Assembly: GCF_003971065.1 (NCBI RefSeq)
Contig: NZ_RYDV01000002.1
Span: forward strand, 248,001 to 312,000
Reading direction: 5' to 3'
DNA length: 64,000 bases
Source: Candidimonas sp. SYP-B2681
GTDB taxonomy: Bacteria > Pseudomonadota > Gammaproteobacteria > Burkholderiales > Burkholderiaceae_B
Shown here: positions 43,502 to 52,644 of the stretch, one piece after another
Numbering within the stretch: the stretch's first letter is position 1
How the letters are laid out: each line of letters begins with the position of its first letter
Notes under the pieces: model-generated
Told to the model about the DNA's origin: nothing
What the model saw: the letters and a program-made list of their open reading frames with translations, nothing else
Databases searched by the model: none
Program-made: the position numbers and the translations under genes

Positions 43502-43528
43502 AAAAACCCCAACCGCAAGCGGTTGGGG
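43502..43528 (-). terminator. Intrinsic terminator between TAXI receptor and permease genes
   Basis: Perfect 10-bp arms CCCCAACCGC and GCGGTTGGGG separated by AA (43507-43528) are followed on the minus strand by TTTTT (43506-43502). It lies 15 bp after the receptor stop and before the permease start, so it should let only part of transcription into the permease gene and keep the receptor in excess. Confidence 0.75.
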
Positions 43529-43543
43529 AGGGAAGGCGGTCTA

Positions 43544-44506
43544 TCAGTTAACTTTAATGCCGCGCTCTTCGTAGTATTTCAGGGCGCCAGGGTGGAATGG
43601 AATCGGGGACGCCGCCGCTTTCTGGTTTTCTAGCTTGAAGTCGGCAGTATCTTTATGCACTGCGATCAGGTCGTCGCGGCTTTCGAATATGGTCTTGACA
43701 ATGTTGTAGGCTGTTTTATCGTCCATTTTTTCGTTGGCAACCAGAAGGTTCATGACAGTGGCTTGCTTGTTGTCTTGCTCCATGCCGCGGTAGGTGGCCT
43801 TCGGTATGGTGTCTTCGATATAAAGCTTGCCGTAAGTCTTGTTCATGGCCGCGACCAGATCAGCATGATCGATCATTTTGATCTTGGTGCCCGGGGTATT
43901 GGCAAGGTCAGTGACCGCCGCGGTCGGCAAGCCACCCACCCAGAAGAAGGCATCGATTTTATTGTCTTTGACCGCGTTTACCGACTCGGCGACACTGAGA
44001 CGTTCACGCTTGACGTCTTTGTCTTTATCAAGCCCTGCCGCCTCGAGGACTCGAAATGCCATGACTTCGGTGGCGCTTCCTGGCGAACCCGTCGAGATAT
44101 GCTTGCCTTTCAGATCGCTGATTTTGGTGATTCCGCGGCCTTCAACTGTGACGACATGCATCCGGTTGGGATACATAATCATCAAGGTACGCAGAGGTAC
44201 CTTTTTTCCTTTGAATTTATTCTCGCCCTTGTAAGCGTCCTGTCCGGCATCGGACATCGTCATGCCAATATACGACGCGTCGCCGTCGATCAGTTTTAGA
44301 TTATCGACGGACCCGCCCGTGACTTCGGCCGTAGCCTGCATGCCAGGCACTTTTTTCGAGAGGATCGAAGCAATACCACCCCCAATCGGGTAATACACTC
44401 CGCCGGTTCCGCCGGTGGCAATCGAAATGTTCTCGGCCATGGCCGGCTGCATGGAGGTCAGCGATATGCACAGCAAAAGGGCGAACCACTTTACTAAAAT
44501 TCTCAT
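43544..44506 (-). CDS. TAXI-family TRAP transporter periplasmic receptor
   Basis: 320 residues, with a signal peptide cleaved near QPAMA-ENI. The mature protein starts with the family signature SIATGGTGGVYYPIGGGIASILS, followed by AEVTGGSVDNLKLI and GKHISTGSPGSATEVMA. The C-terminal helix ends ASPIPFHPGALKYYEERGI, as usual for TAXI proteins. It captures the substrate for the fused permease encoded downstream, past a terminator. A palindrome (44532-44551) lies just before its start codon. Confidence 0.95.
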   Translation of the reverse strand: MRILVKWFALLLCISLTSMQPAMAENISIATGGTGGVYYPIGGGIASILSKKVPGMQATAEVTGGSVDNLKLIDGDASYIGMTMSDAGQDAYKGENKFKGKKVPLRTLMIMYPNRMHVVTVEGRGITKISDLKGKHISTGSPGSATEVMAFRVLEAAGLDKDKDVKRERLSVAESVNAVKDNKIDAFFWVGGLPTAAVTDLANTPGTKIKMIDHADLVAAMNKTYGKLYIEDTIPKATYRGMEQDNKQATVMNLLVANEKMDDKTAYNIVKTIFESRDDLIAVHKDTADFKLENQKAAASPIPFHPGALKYYEERGIKVN

Positions 44507-44531
44507 TTTGTCTCCTGAATTCTTCAGTTGA

Positions 44532-44551
44532 TATTGCGCTTGCGCGCAATA
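44532..44551. promoter_or_regulatory. Palindrome TATTGCGC-N4-GCGCAATA before the TAXI receptor gene
   Basis: Perfect 8-bp arms around TTGC, 26 bp before the receptor start codon, in the region shared with the divergent PAS-kinase gene. It could be an operator or a 5' UTR hairpin; no adjacent regulator of DNA-binding type is encoded. Confidence 0.45.
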
Positions 44552-44715
44552 CGTTTCTTATATGGTCTATTCGGTCTGTTGCCGGAGGAACCTTTTCAAT
44601 GTGTAACCCGCAGGTCGTCGAGCGTCAATAAGTGTTTATATGGGCGTCGCCATCTTGCTTCAGGAGCGAAATTTGCTAACTGGTTCAATCGAACACTTGT
44701 AGACCTTACTGTGAA

Positions 44716-45855
44716 ATGCGACATTCCGCTCATAACACTTTAGTCCACAGTAGTGATCCGTTCCCAACACGGATTTTCATCACTGGGCAGTGGGAAATTG
44801 ACCTGCTGAGCGACACTATTCGTTGTTCCCCCGAAGTCGACGAAATCTTCGGGCAGACACGCTCGTACTTTTCCTGGCGATTAAATGCAGCGCTGAATCG
44901 GTTTGTCTCTGAAGACCGCTCCTCAGTGCGTGACGAACTGGAGCAAGCACGTTCCACCGGAAGCATCGAATTCGAAAAGCGCATACGACGTGTGGGCGAC
45001 GGTGCACTGCGTTGGGTGCACGTCAAAGGATATACGTCGTATGCCGACGGCAAGCCGGTTCGAATGGCGGGCGAGGTCATTGACGTTACCGAGTGGCGCC
45101 TGTCTGAGGACAGACGTCGAGACACCGAGAAAATGGAGGCCATCAGGCGACTTTGCAGGCGCTTGTCCCATGACTACAACAATTTGCTGATGGTCATCAA
45201 TGCCAATCTCGAGATGCTAAACGAGCAGGCCGAACACAGTCCGAAAGCCTTGCGCTTCTTCACTGCTGCTCGCGACGGAGTCGACCGCGGCGCGCAATTG
45301 AATCATAAGCTATCGGTTTTTGCCGCGCCGCGCGAGGATTCTAATGAAACCGTTAATATCGGCCATTTGCTTTTGTCTCTGGAGCGTCCACTGCGCGATG
45401 CGGTCGGTGAAGCGATTGAAGTCCGGCTGATTCCGGGCGCGATAGGCGAAAGCTGCAAGGCAGACGCGCAGGAGTTAAAGGCGGCGATCCTGAGTTTGGC
45501 GATCAATGCCAGGGAAGCAATGGTGACCGGTGGCGTCCTGACAATATCCACGCTGCATCGACGGATAACCAAAGATTTCGCTCAAACTCTTGGAATTGCG
45601 CCGGGCGACTACCTGGTTGTGTCAGTGTCGGATTCGGGCGTAGGCATAGGCCCAGACATCGCAGCCCGAGTTTTTGAGCCCCTGTTTACTACCAAACGGG
45701 GCGGCACGGCGAAAGGCCTCGGTTTAAGCCAGGTATACGGTTTTGCGCGGCAATCCGGCGGCTTTGTAACGATAGAAAGTGAATTGTCGCACGGTACGAC
45801 GATATTCCTTCATCTTCCTCTGTCTCCAACGATGTCGAGCACGGCCTATCTGTGA
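44716..45855 (+). CDS. Soluble PAS sensor histidine kinase (H-D-Y-N-N type)
   Basis: 379 residues. A PAS domain at about 22-128 (GQWEIDLLSDTIRCSPEVDEIFGQ and FEKRIRRVGDGALRWVHVKG with the PAC-like GEVIDVTE) leads to a kinase core with His152 in RRLSHDYNNLLMVI, a HisKA variant common in hybrid kinases of proteobacteria. The HATPase is at about 235-370: LAINAREAM, VSVSDSGVGIGPDIAARVFEPLFTTK and GTAKGLGLSQVYGFARQSGG. There is no TM segment and no receiver, so it is cytoplasmic and needs a partner. The very large signalling hybrid 160 bp downstream carries a receiver and is a candidate. The ATG at 44716 lacks a strong ribosome site. Confidence 0.9.
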   Translation: MRHSAHNTLVHSSDPFPTRIFITGQWEIDLLSDTIRCSPEVDEIFGQTRSYFSWRLNAALNRFVSEDRSSVRDELEQARSTGSIEFEKRIRRVGDGALRWVHVKGYTSYADGKPVRMAGEVIDVTEWRLSEDRRRDTEKMEAIRRLCRRLSHDYNNLLMVINANLEMLNEQAEHSPKALRFFTAARDGVDRGAQLNHKLSVFAAPREDSNETVNIGHLLLSLERPLRDAVGEAIEVRLIPGAIGESCKADAQELKAAILSLAINAREAMVTGGVLTISTLHRRITKDFAQTLGIAPGDYLVVSVSDSGVGIGPDIAARVFEPLFTTKRGGTAKGLGLSQVYGFARQSGGFVTIESELSHGTTIFLHLPLSPTMSSTAYL

Positions 45856-46015
45856 CCTTGCTGGGCTTGTTTTACTATCGCGATTTGCCCAATCTGCGCT
45901 GCCCGCGCGAGCGCTGCCATGCTTATTTACAAATGGCGGCCAAGCCGTGCAACAATAAGCATTGGTCCACTCATAAGCGATTGCAGCCGGTCAAAAGCCG
46001 TAGTCGTTCAATATC

Positions 46016-49000
46016 ATGAGCTCCGAGAATACGTTGACTCCTGCAGGAAGCTCTGATCCTGCCTCCCACGCCAGTCTTGATTTTCCGATAGTCGGCATAG
46101 GCGCATCGGCCGGGGGTATTCAAGCACTTGTCCGATTCTTTGAACATTTGCCGGCCGATCCAGGAATGGCGTTCGTGGTCGTCGTACATTTGTCTCCGAA
46201 ACACGAAAGCCATGTCGATCAAATTATTCAACGAGCCACTAAGTTGCCAACCGTCCAGGTCAACTCGACGGTAAACATTGAAAAAAATCATATCTATGTA
46301 ATTTCGCCTGCCGTGAATTTGAAAATGGCCGACGGCCAGTTAGAGGTAGTTTCGGTTGGGCCTTCGCATATAAAGCAGGTCGTAATCGACATTTTCTTCC
46401 GGACCTTGGCTGACGCTCACGAAGGGCGGGCGATTGCCATCGTACTGTCCGGCAGTGGAGCGGACGGTTCATTAGGTATGGCGCGTATAAAAGAACAAGG
46501 CGGCGTGAATCTGGCGCAACTCCCCGAAGACGCTGAATTCGACGGCATGCCCCGTAGCGCCATCGAGAGCAATGTAGTGGATTTTGTGCTCCCCGTGGTC
46601 GAGATGCCCCAGAAGTTACTAGACCTGTGGCGTAATGCATCGCGTATCAAGCTCCCCAAGGACAGTGAAGGCTATGCGTCTGGCGAGCAGCCTACCTTGG
46701 AAGATGATGCGCACAGTGCGGTTGCGAGCCTTGCAGAAGTATTGCGTCTGTTATATGTGCGAACCGGTCACAACTTCAAGCACTATAAGCGGGCAACTGT
46801 ACTGCGTCGGATCGAACGGCGCTTGCAAGTGACCGGCGTCGCCGATATGTCCGAATACTTGAGCCTTCTTAAAGAAGATGTCGACGAAACTTCCGCGCTG
46901 CTTGGGGACATGTTAATAGGGGTTACAAACTTTTTTCGTGACCGTGAAGCCTTTGAAGCGCTCGAGCGAAATGTAATTCCCGATATCTACAAGCAAGCCC
47001 GCGAGAATGACTCACCAGACATACGAGTGTGGGTTCCGGCGTGTTCCACTGGCGAAGAGGCATACTCGATCGCGATGGTGCTAACTGCTGAGGCTGAACT
47101 TCAGGCTTCGCCTGCCAAAGTCCAAATATTTGCGACCGATGTCGACGAGATCGCCATTTCAGTGGCGCGGCGGGCTCGCTACCCCGAGTCGATTGTCACG
47201 GACGTGCCACCCGTATTTCTGCGCCATTATTTCAAAACGGAGGGATCGCGTTTCCAGATCGTTAAGCGCATTCGTGATCAGGTATTGTTCGCTGTGCATA
47301 ACCTTCTTAGGGACCCACCCTTCTCGCGGCTGCATCTGGTTTCTTGCCGCAATCTCTTGATTTACCTTGATCGCGAAGCGCAAAAGCACGTGCTCAATCT
47401 TTTGCACTCGGTTTTGCATCCGGGCGGTTACTTGTTTCTCGGCACTTCCGAAACTCCAGATGCGGCCGAGGGGTTGTTCGCGACAGTTGACAAAAAGAAC
47501 CGCATATATCGCGCCACGAAGCTCTCGCGTTCAATTCGTCCGGCGTTGACAGATCGATTGACGCCGATCGCGGTTATTTCTCGTCGTTCCACACAAGAGA
47601 CATTTACCAGCCAGAAAGCCGCCTCTTATTCCATAATTCATCAGCGCGCCCTTGAAAAATACGGGCCGCCTACAATTCTGGTCGACACCGGTTTTCGGAT
47701 TGTCCACATGTCCGAGCCGGCGGGGCGCTTCTTGAGGCATGTGGGTGGTGAGCCATCTAATAACGTGCTTTTTCTGGTATTTCCCGAACTTCGCCTTGAT
47801 TTGCGGGCGGCCGCGCTCGAAGCGATGAAAACTGGGCGGCCCAGCGAGACTCGTGGCGTGCCCTTCGACCGCGATGGACAAAGTTTCGAGGTAAAGATTC
47901 TTGTGGCTCCTTTCAACGATAAGGAGTCCATTGAAGCCTTGCTTCTTGTAATGTTCGACGAGACAGCCATATCGGACCAAAGTGACGTCGGCTCGGCGCG
48001 ACACAGCAAAACCGAAAAGCTCGAAGACGAGCTCCGTTGCCTTAGAGCACAACTACAACAGACCATAGATTATTCAGACAGTTCCACTGAAGCATTAAAG
48101 GCCTCTAACGAGGAATTCCAAGCGGTCAATGAAGAGCTTCGATCAGCCACCGAGGAACTGGAAACGAGCAAGGAAGAGCTGGAGTCTATCAACGAAGAGC
48201 TCACCACAGTCAACGTCGAACTGAAAGCGAAGGTCGAGGAAACCGTAAAAATCAACGATGACCTTCAAAACCTGATTTCATCGAGCGATATCGCCACAAT
48301 CTTCGTGGACCGGGCGATGCGCGTTAAATGGTTCACACCCAAGACTGCTGCTTTGTTCAGCCTTATCCCAGACGACAAGGGCCGGGCGTTGACGGATATT
48401 ACGCATCGGCTCGATTATCCGATGATGATTTCTGATGCTACCGAAGTCTTCAACACCTTGGGGCTTATCGAACGTGAGGTTCGCAGTAACGATAACCATT
48501 GGTATTTGGCTCGAATACTGCCCTACCGGACCACGGCTGACCGCATCGATGGTGCAATATTAAATTTTGTGGATATCACCAAACGCAGGGTGGCTGAAGA
48601 CCGTTTGCGTGAAGGTCTGGAAAGGTTGCGCTTGGTGGCGGAAAGCACCAAGGATTTTGCCATCATCGCTATGGACGAAAGCGGCCGCATTACTAGCTGG
48701 AACAAGGCCGCCGAACTGATATTCGGTTATACGCAGGCCGAAATCGAAGGGCAGCCGCTCGATGTCCTTTTCACCCCGGAGGACCGCGCTGAAGGAGTCC
48801 CTGCACAGGAACTGAAAACTGCAAAGGAGCACGGCCATGCGCTAGACGAGCGATGGCATATCCGTAAGGATGGGTCGCGTTTTTTCTGCAGTGGTATGGT
48901 TTATCCGATGCTCGACGGCGATTTTCGCGGGTATGCAAAAATTGCCCGCGATCTGACCGACAAGCGTCTGGCCGAACATGAGCAACAGTCGGCTCTGGAA

Positions 49001-50203
49001 CGAACCAAGGCATCCAATGTGTTAAAGGACGAATTCATCGCCATTATGTCGCACGAACTCCGGCATCCTTTGAACTTGATCCAGTTGAATATGGATCTGT
49101 TGGCTCGCACACCGGGAGTCATCGGATCGGCCAGCGCCGCCAACGCCATTGATGCCGTGCGGCGATCGGTGCGAAATCAATCGCAGATCATCGCAGATTT
49201 GCTCGACCTCTCTCGCGTGCAAACCGGCAAGCTCAAGCTTGAACGCGCACCGATGGCGCTGGCTCCCTCGGTTAAGGCTATTTGCGAAGCCGTCGCGGCA
49301 CAGGCTAAGGAAGCCCAGATTACGTTGAATGCACAAGGGCTCCAAGCTGATGGCGACGCATTGATAGTTAATGGCGATGTAACCCGGGTCGAGCAGATCA
49401 TCTGGAATTTGCTGAACAATGCCATTAAATTTACGCCGTCAGGAGGAACAGTGACGGTTTCTCTGACTCGCGAGGGGGATGAGGCTCGGCTAGACGTGCA
49501 AGACACCGGGATCGGTATTCCTGCAGATTCTCTGGCGCGCGTTTTCACTATGTTTGGGCAGGTCGATCACAAGCACCGCAAGCATCAGCAACAAGGCTTG
49601 GGAATAGGCTTGGCCCTGGTGGCACAATTGGCCGAGGCTCATGGTGGACGGGTGGCGGTAGCCTCGGCAGGTGAGGGACAGGGGTCGACGTTCAGTCTTT
49701 GGTTACCGATTGCCCGCGAAGGTGCCGGGGACGGCGAGAAGCCCGAACCCGAATGTACTGGCATGCTGAACGGTATCCGTTTACTGTTGGTCGACGATTC
49801 GGCCGAAATTCTGGACATGCTACGTATGCTGTGCGAAATGGAAGGCGCCCAGGTGATTACGGCGTTGAATGGACAAGATGCGCTTGCCCAATTGTACGAA
49901 CAGGATTTCGACATACTGGTCTCGGACCTGGGTATGCCGACCATGGATGGTTATGAGTTATTAATGAGGCTGCGAAAGGGCACTCGAAATTCCAACATTC
50001 CTGCGATTGCGCTTTCTGGCTATCGATATAGCCAGAAAGCTAAAGCGGTGGGCTTTACTGATCAGTTGTGCAAGCCCGTTCCTACCCAAGAGCTGCTTAA
50101 CAAAATCATCGTTCTAACTTCCAGGGCTTCCGGTCACGGGAAGGACCAACCCGGTGATAAAACTAGAACACACAGGCGACGCCAGGAAGACGTACGCAGG
50201 TGA
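46016..50203 (+). CDS. CheB-CheR-PAS-PAS-histidine kinase-receiver hybrid protein
   Basis: 1395 residues, cytoplasmic. Order: CheB methylesterase (about 23-205) with the triad Ser31 (GIGASAGG), His58 (VVHLSPKHES) and Asp150 (SGSGADGSLG); CheR N-terminal and methyltransferase parts (about 225-495, SAM site VPACSTGEEAYS); a PAS-like part; a long coiled coil (about 655-745, repeats of EELxSxxEEL); two PAS domains (about 750-985); HisKA with His1013 in IMSHELRHPLNLI; HATPase; and a receiver with phospho-Asp1304 (LVSDLGMPTMDGYE). CheB here lacks its own receiver. All catalytic residues appear intact. There is no chemoreceptor gene nearby, so the methylation target is unknown. The last 30 residues are basic, lie beyond the receiver, and overlap the end of the opposite SDR gene by 90 bp. 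Confidence 0.93.
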   Translation: MSSENTLTPAGSSDPASHASLDFPIVGIGASAGGIQALVRFFEHLPADPGMAFVVVVHLSPKHESHVDQIIQRATKLPTVQVNSTVNIEKNHIYVISPAVNLKMADGQLEVVSVGPSHIKQVVIDIFFRTLADAHEGRAIAIVLSGSGADGSLGMARIKEQGGVNLAQLPEDAEFDGMPRSAIESNVVDFVLPVVEMPQKLLDLWRNASRIKLPKDSEGYASGEQPTLEDDAHSAVASLAEVLRLLYVRTGHNFKHYKRATVLRRIERRLQVTGVADMSEYLSLLKEDVDETSALLGDMLIGVTNFFRDREAFEALERNVIPDIYKQARENDSPDIRVWVPACSTGEEAYSIAMVLTAEAELQASPAKVQIFATDVDEIAISVARRARYPESIVTDVPPVFLRHYFKTEGSRFQIVKRIRDQVLFAVHNLLRDPPFSRLHLVSCRNLLIYLDREAQKHVLNLLHSVLHPGGYLFLGTSETPDAAEGLFATVDKKNRIYRATKLSRSIRPALTDRLTPIAVISRRSTQETFTSQKAASYSIIHQRALEKYGPPTILVDTGFRIVHMSEPAGRFLRHVGGEPSNNVLFLVFPELRLDLRAAALEAMKTGRPSETRGVPFDRDGQSFEVKILVAPFNDKESIEALLLVMFDETAISDQSDVGSARHSKTEKLEDELRCLRAQLQQTIDYSDSSTEALKASNEEFQAVNEELRSATEELETSKEELESINEELTTVNVELKAKVEETVKINDDLQNLISSSDIATIFVDRAMRVKWFTPKTAALFSLIPDDKGRALTDITHRLDYPMMISDATEVFNTLGLIEREVRSNDNHWYLARILPYRTTADRIDGAILNFVDITKRRVAEDRLREGLERLRLVAESTKDFAIIAMDESGRITSWNKAAELIFGYTQAEIEGQPLDVLFTPEDRAEGVPAQELKTAKEHGHALDERWHIRKDGSRFFCSGMVYPMLDGDFRGYAKIARDLTDKRLAEHEQQSALERTKASNVLKDEFIAIMSHELRHPLNLIQLNMDLLARTPGVIGSASAANAIDAVRRSVRNQSQIIADLLDLSRVQTGKLKLERAPMALAPSVKAICEAVAAQAKEAQITLNAQGLQADGDALIVNGDVTRVEQIIWNLLNNAIKFTPSGGTVTVSLTREGDEARLDVQDTGIGIPADSLARVFTMFGQVDHKHRKHQQQGLGIGLALVAQLAEAHGGRVAVASAGEGQGSTFSLWLPIAREGAGDGEKPEPECTGMLNGIRLLLVDDSAEILDMLRMLCEMEGAQVITALNGQDALAQLYEQDFDILVSDLGMPTMDGYELLMRLRKGTRNSNIPAIALSGYRYSQKAKAVGFTDQLCKPVPTQELLNKIIVLTSRASGHGKDQPGDKTRTHRRRQEDVRR

Positions 50204-51103
50204 CAATTCTTCGGGTTGGGCAGGGCGTTTCAGTGCCGTCTTGCTACCGAAGGATTCGATTTTCTCAGGGGTTTGGTCGGCTGGATTCAATGGCGTCCAT
50301 ACTGGGCCAGGGGCCACTGCATTGACTCGAATCCCCTTTTCGGCCAGATTCGCCGCAAGCGACATCGTGAAGGCATGAATCGCGCCTTTCGTGGTCGAGT
50401 AGTCGAGCAATTGCGGTTGACCACGAAGCCCGGTCACCGATCCACTGTTGATGATTGCCGAACCTTCCTTCATATGCGGTAGTGCTGCGCGCGCCATGTA
50501 AAAATATCCGTAAATATTTGTACGCATGGTTTCGTCGAAGCGCTCGTCCGTAAGGTCTAGCAACGAGTCAGCGTGCTCTTGAAAAGCGGCATTATTCACC
50601 AGTATGTCGAGCTTGCCGAAAGCGTTCACAGCTTGCTCTACCGCTGAGCGGCAGAACTCCGAGTCTTTTACGTCCCCGGAAATTAATATGCATCGTCTGC
50701 CCTCCGATTCAACGTGATGGCAGGTTTCTTTGGCGTCTTCATGTTCGTTAAGGTAGACAATGGCGACATCGGCCCCTTCGCGTGCGAACAGAACCGACAC
50801 GGCGCGTCCAATGCCTGAATCGCCCCCCGTAATAATGGCCGCCATACCTTCGAGCTTGCCGCTGCCTTTATAGTCTGGCGCGAGAAATTGTGGCTTTAGT
50901 TCAAGATCGCGCTCGAGCCCTGGCTTTTCCAGCTTCTGTGCCGGCATTGGCGGAGTCGGCTGCTCGCGGGCTCCGGTTTGCGGCCCACCTTTATCCGAAC
51001 TTTTCTGGTCGGATTTGGCTTCATCGCGTCGATCTTGTTGGTCCTGGATTTCTCGATGTTTCTCCGCTGTGCGTTCTGCTGTGTTGTCGTGATCGTGTTG
51101 CAT
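50114..51103 (-). CDS. SDR-family oxidoreductase with hydrophilic N-terminal extension (YghA/YhdF-like)
   Basis: 329 residues. The first 80 are polar and rich in Asp, Glu, Lys and Gln, as in the general-stress SDRs of this type, and include PAPDYKGSGKLEG-like lead-in to the fold. The Rossmann motif is ITGGDSGIGRAVSV, followed by NNAA (NAG-like) and the catalytic Ser-Tyr-Lys in NSGSVTG and YSTTKGA. The C-terminus VNAVAPGPVWTPLNP and FITGLVLPVTG is standard. GAGGAAA precedes the ATG. Substrate is unknown; close relatives are induced by general stress. It converges with the signalling hybrid, sharing 90 bp at the 3' ends. Confidence 0.92.
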   Translation of the reverse strand: MQHDHDNTAERTAEKHREIQDQQDRRDEAKSDQKSSDKGGPQTGAREQPTPPMPAQKLEKPGLERDLELKPQFLAPDYKGSGKLEGMAAIITGGDSGIGRAVSVLFAREGADVAIVYLNEHEDAKETCHHVESEGRRCILISGDVKDSEFCRSAVEQAVNAFGKLDILVNNAAFQEHADSLLDLTDERFDETMRTNIYGYFYMARAALPHMKEGSAIINSGSVTGLRGQPQLLDYSTTKGAIHAFTMSLAANLAEKGIRVNAVAPGPVWTPLNPADQTPEKIESFGSKTALKRPAQPEELSPAYVFLASPVCSSFITGLVLPVTGSPGS

Positions 51104-51127
51104 GGCATTTCCTCACGAGTAAGACAT

Positions 51128-51152
51128 AAAAAATGTCAGACAAGATGTCTGA
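51128..51152 (-). terminator. Intrinsic terminator after the DUF4142 gene
   Basis: TCAGACA and TGTCTGA (7-bp arms, 3-nt loop, 51136-51152) are followed on the minus strand by a run of six Ts (51133-51128). It is 14 bp after the DUF4142 stop and separates that gene from the SDR gene. Confidence 0.7.
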
Positions 51153-51166
51153 GGTTGAAGGGCCTT

Positions 51167-51736
51167 TTAACTGCCCGGATCCACTTTTTGCTTCAACGCG
51201 CGTGCCAATTCAAGATGCTGTTGCAACGCGGGTAAGTGCTTAGCCGCAAAAGCCTTGATGTCCGGGTCTTTTGCTTCATTAGCAGTTTCCTGGAATAACT
51301 CGACCGCGTCTTCATGAACTGACACGCCGATCTGATTCGCGTAGCTCTTATCGAAACTGTCGCCATCCATCACGCTGATCGCTTTGATTTTAGTTGCCTG
51401 AACCAAGGAAGGTTCAGTAGGCGGCGTATACCCTTTCTGCTTCGCAAGTGCAGTCAACTCGTCACCGACCTTGGTGTGGTCGGCGATCATTTGTTCTGCG
51501 AAGGCCTTTATATCGGGATTGGCGGTTTTTCTTAATGCAAGCTTGCTGCCTTCGATTTCGGCATGCCCGGATTGGGCCGCATCTTCAAGGAAGTCCTTAT
51601 CGTCTCCCGAGACTTTTTGAGCAGCGGCGGCTTGCATGGTCGCCCCCGGTGTCGTCGACTGCTGGGCGCTAAGTGCGAATGGCATGGCCAATGTTCCGCA
51701 GGCAAGGGCGCTAAAGATTGCTGTACGTAAATTCAT
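51167..51736 (-). CDS. DUF4142 exported ferritin-like helical protein
   Basis: 189 residues from ATG 51736, with a GGGGGA ribosome site; a longer reading to 51808 is not supported. The signal peptide ends near FALSA-QQ. The mature part has DKDFLEDAAQSGHAEIEGSKLALRK (about 50-75), FAEQMIADHTKVGDELTALAKQKG and the final helix, typical of the four-helix DUF4142 domain, with conserved Glu and His positions that suggest a metal site. These proteins are periplasmic and frequently occur in stress clusters in soil and plant-associated bacteria; function is unknown. Confidence 0.9.
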   Translation of the reverse strand: MNLRTAIFSALACGTLAMPFALSAQQSTTPGATMQAAAAQKVSGDDKDFLEDAAQSGHAEIEGSKLALRKTANPDIKAFAEQMIADHTKVGDELTALAKQKGYTPPTEPSLVQATKIKAISVMDGDSFDKSYANQIGVSVHEDAVELFQETANEAKDPDIKAFAAKHLPALQQHLELARALKQKVDPGS

Positions 51737-51827
51737 GGTGATCCCCCAGGTGTACGCAGTAAAGTTGCCAGAATCAACGCTGTAGCAAATCCTGCGCCTG
51801 GGTTTCACACATATCGACGTAGCGGCA

Positions 51828-52379
51828 TCACATGGTTCGGCGCGCGCGCAGGCAGCGCAAGGTTTCCTCGATAAAGGGAATGACCAAGAGCACCACTACT
51901 GCAAACATTAAGGAAGCCACATAAGCAGCGGGTAAAGGTTCAGGCTTCAAGGAAAGCGTAAACCGTGCCTGTTCGGATCCAGCGCCGAACAAAGCCAAAA
52001 ACTGGCCCCAATGCAGGGCCGACACACAGATGATTCCGATTAAAGGAATGATCTCAAGAAAGCTATGAACAAGTTGCTCGACCGGAACGATTTTGCGGGC
52101 GCTGCTTGCGTAGTTGATATCCCACCACGCGGTGGCTTCATGAAGCAGAAATACAGCGATCACGAATGCAATGATTCCAGCATTGATGCTTAGAAACAGC
52201 GCAGCCAATAAGGCGACTCCTATTTCGGCGAACTGCAGAAGGTGCAGTAAGGATTCTTTAAGCCCCGATGTGGTTTCAATCTTCGTCGCGCGGTGACAAG
52301 CCCAGTCCGCGAAGCCGGCGAGTACCCAGAGCGGCAGAATAAAGTACATGAGGATCTGTACGAGCGGATCGTTCAGCAT
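51828..52379 (-). CDS. Multi-pass membrane protein of unknown function
   Basis: 183 residues from ATG 52379 (MLNDPLVQILMYFILPLWVLAGFADWACHR), with AAAGGA upstream; extension to 52511 is unlikely. About five hydrophobic segments (8-28, 46-66, 68-88, 108-130, 150-172) are visible. Polar motifs are FADWACHRATKIE, LLHEATAWWDINYASSARKIVPVEQLVHSFLEIIP and a basic tail RCLRARR. The conserved His/Glu/Trp/Asp in the middle suggest a functional site, but I recognise no characterised family. It is divergent from a DUF892 gene in the stress-type island. Confidence 0.75.
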   Translation of the reverse strand: MLNDPLVQILMYFILPLWVLAGFADWACHRATKIETTSGLKESLLHLLQFAEIGVALLAALFLSINAGIIAFVIAVFLLHEATAWWDINYASSARKIVPVEQLVHSFLEIIPLIGIICVSALHWGQFLALFGAGSEQARFTLSLKPEPLPAAYVASLMFAVVVLLVIPFIEETLRCLRARRTM

Positions 52380-52644
52380 GTTGTGTCCTTTGCTCGATAA
52401 GCAAGAGGTTCGAGCACACTCTTTTCGCACCAGCATACTTGTATTCATTGGGTATGTGAACCGGGCTTTCCCCATACTTTTCACGCGGTTGCGGAGTGAC
52501 CGCTTGTCCATTCCGGTACGTCAATTGCTGGATGTTCGTACTTGCCGAAAATGTCCATTGGCGTCCCGCTATAGCGGCAGTTGCTGCTCGCAGCGTGCAG
52601 CAATATGGCAAGCCTTATCTATTTTAGCAAATGGGAGTAATGAC

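Noticed and set aside
52380-52644. Long in-frame extensions of the membrane protein and of the DUF892 protein across their shared divergent region
   Set aside because: Both extensions would overlap each other on opposite strands and lack family similarity; good starts exist at 52379 and 52645.
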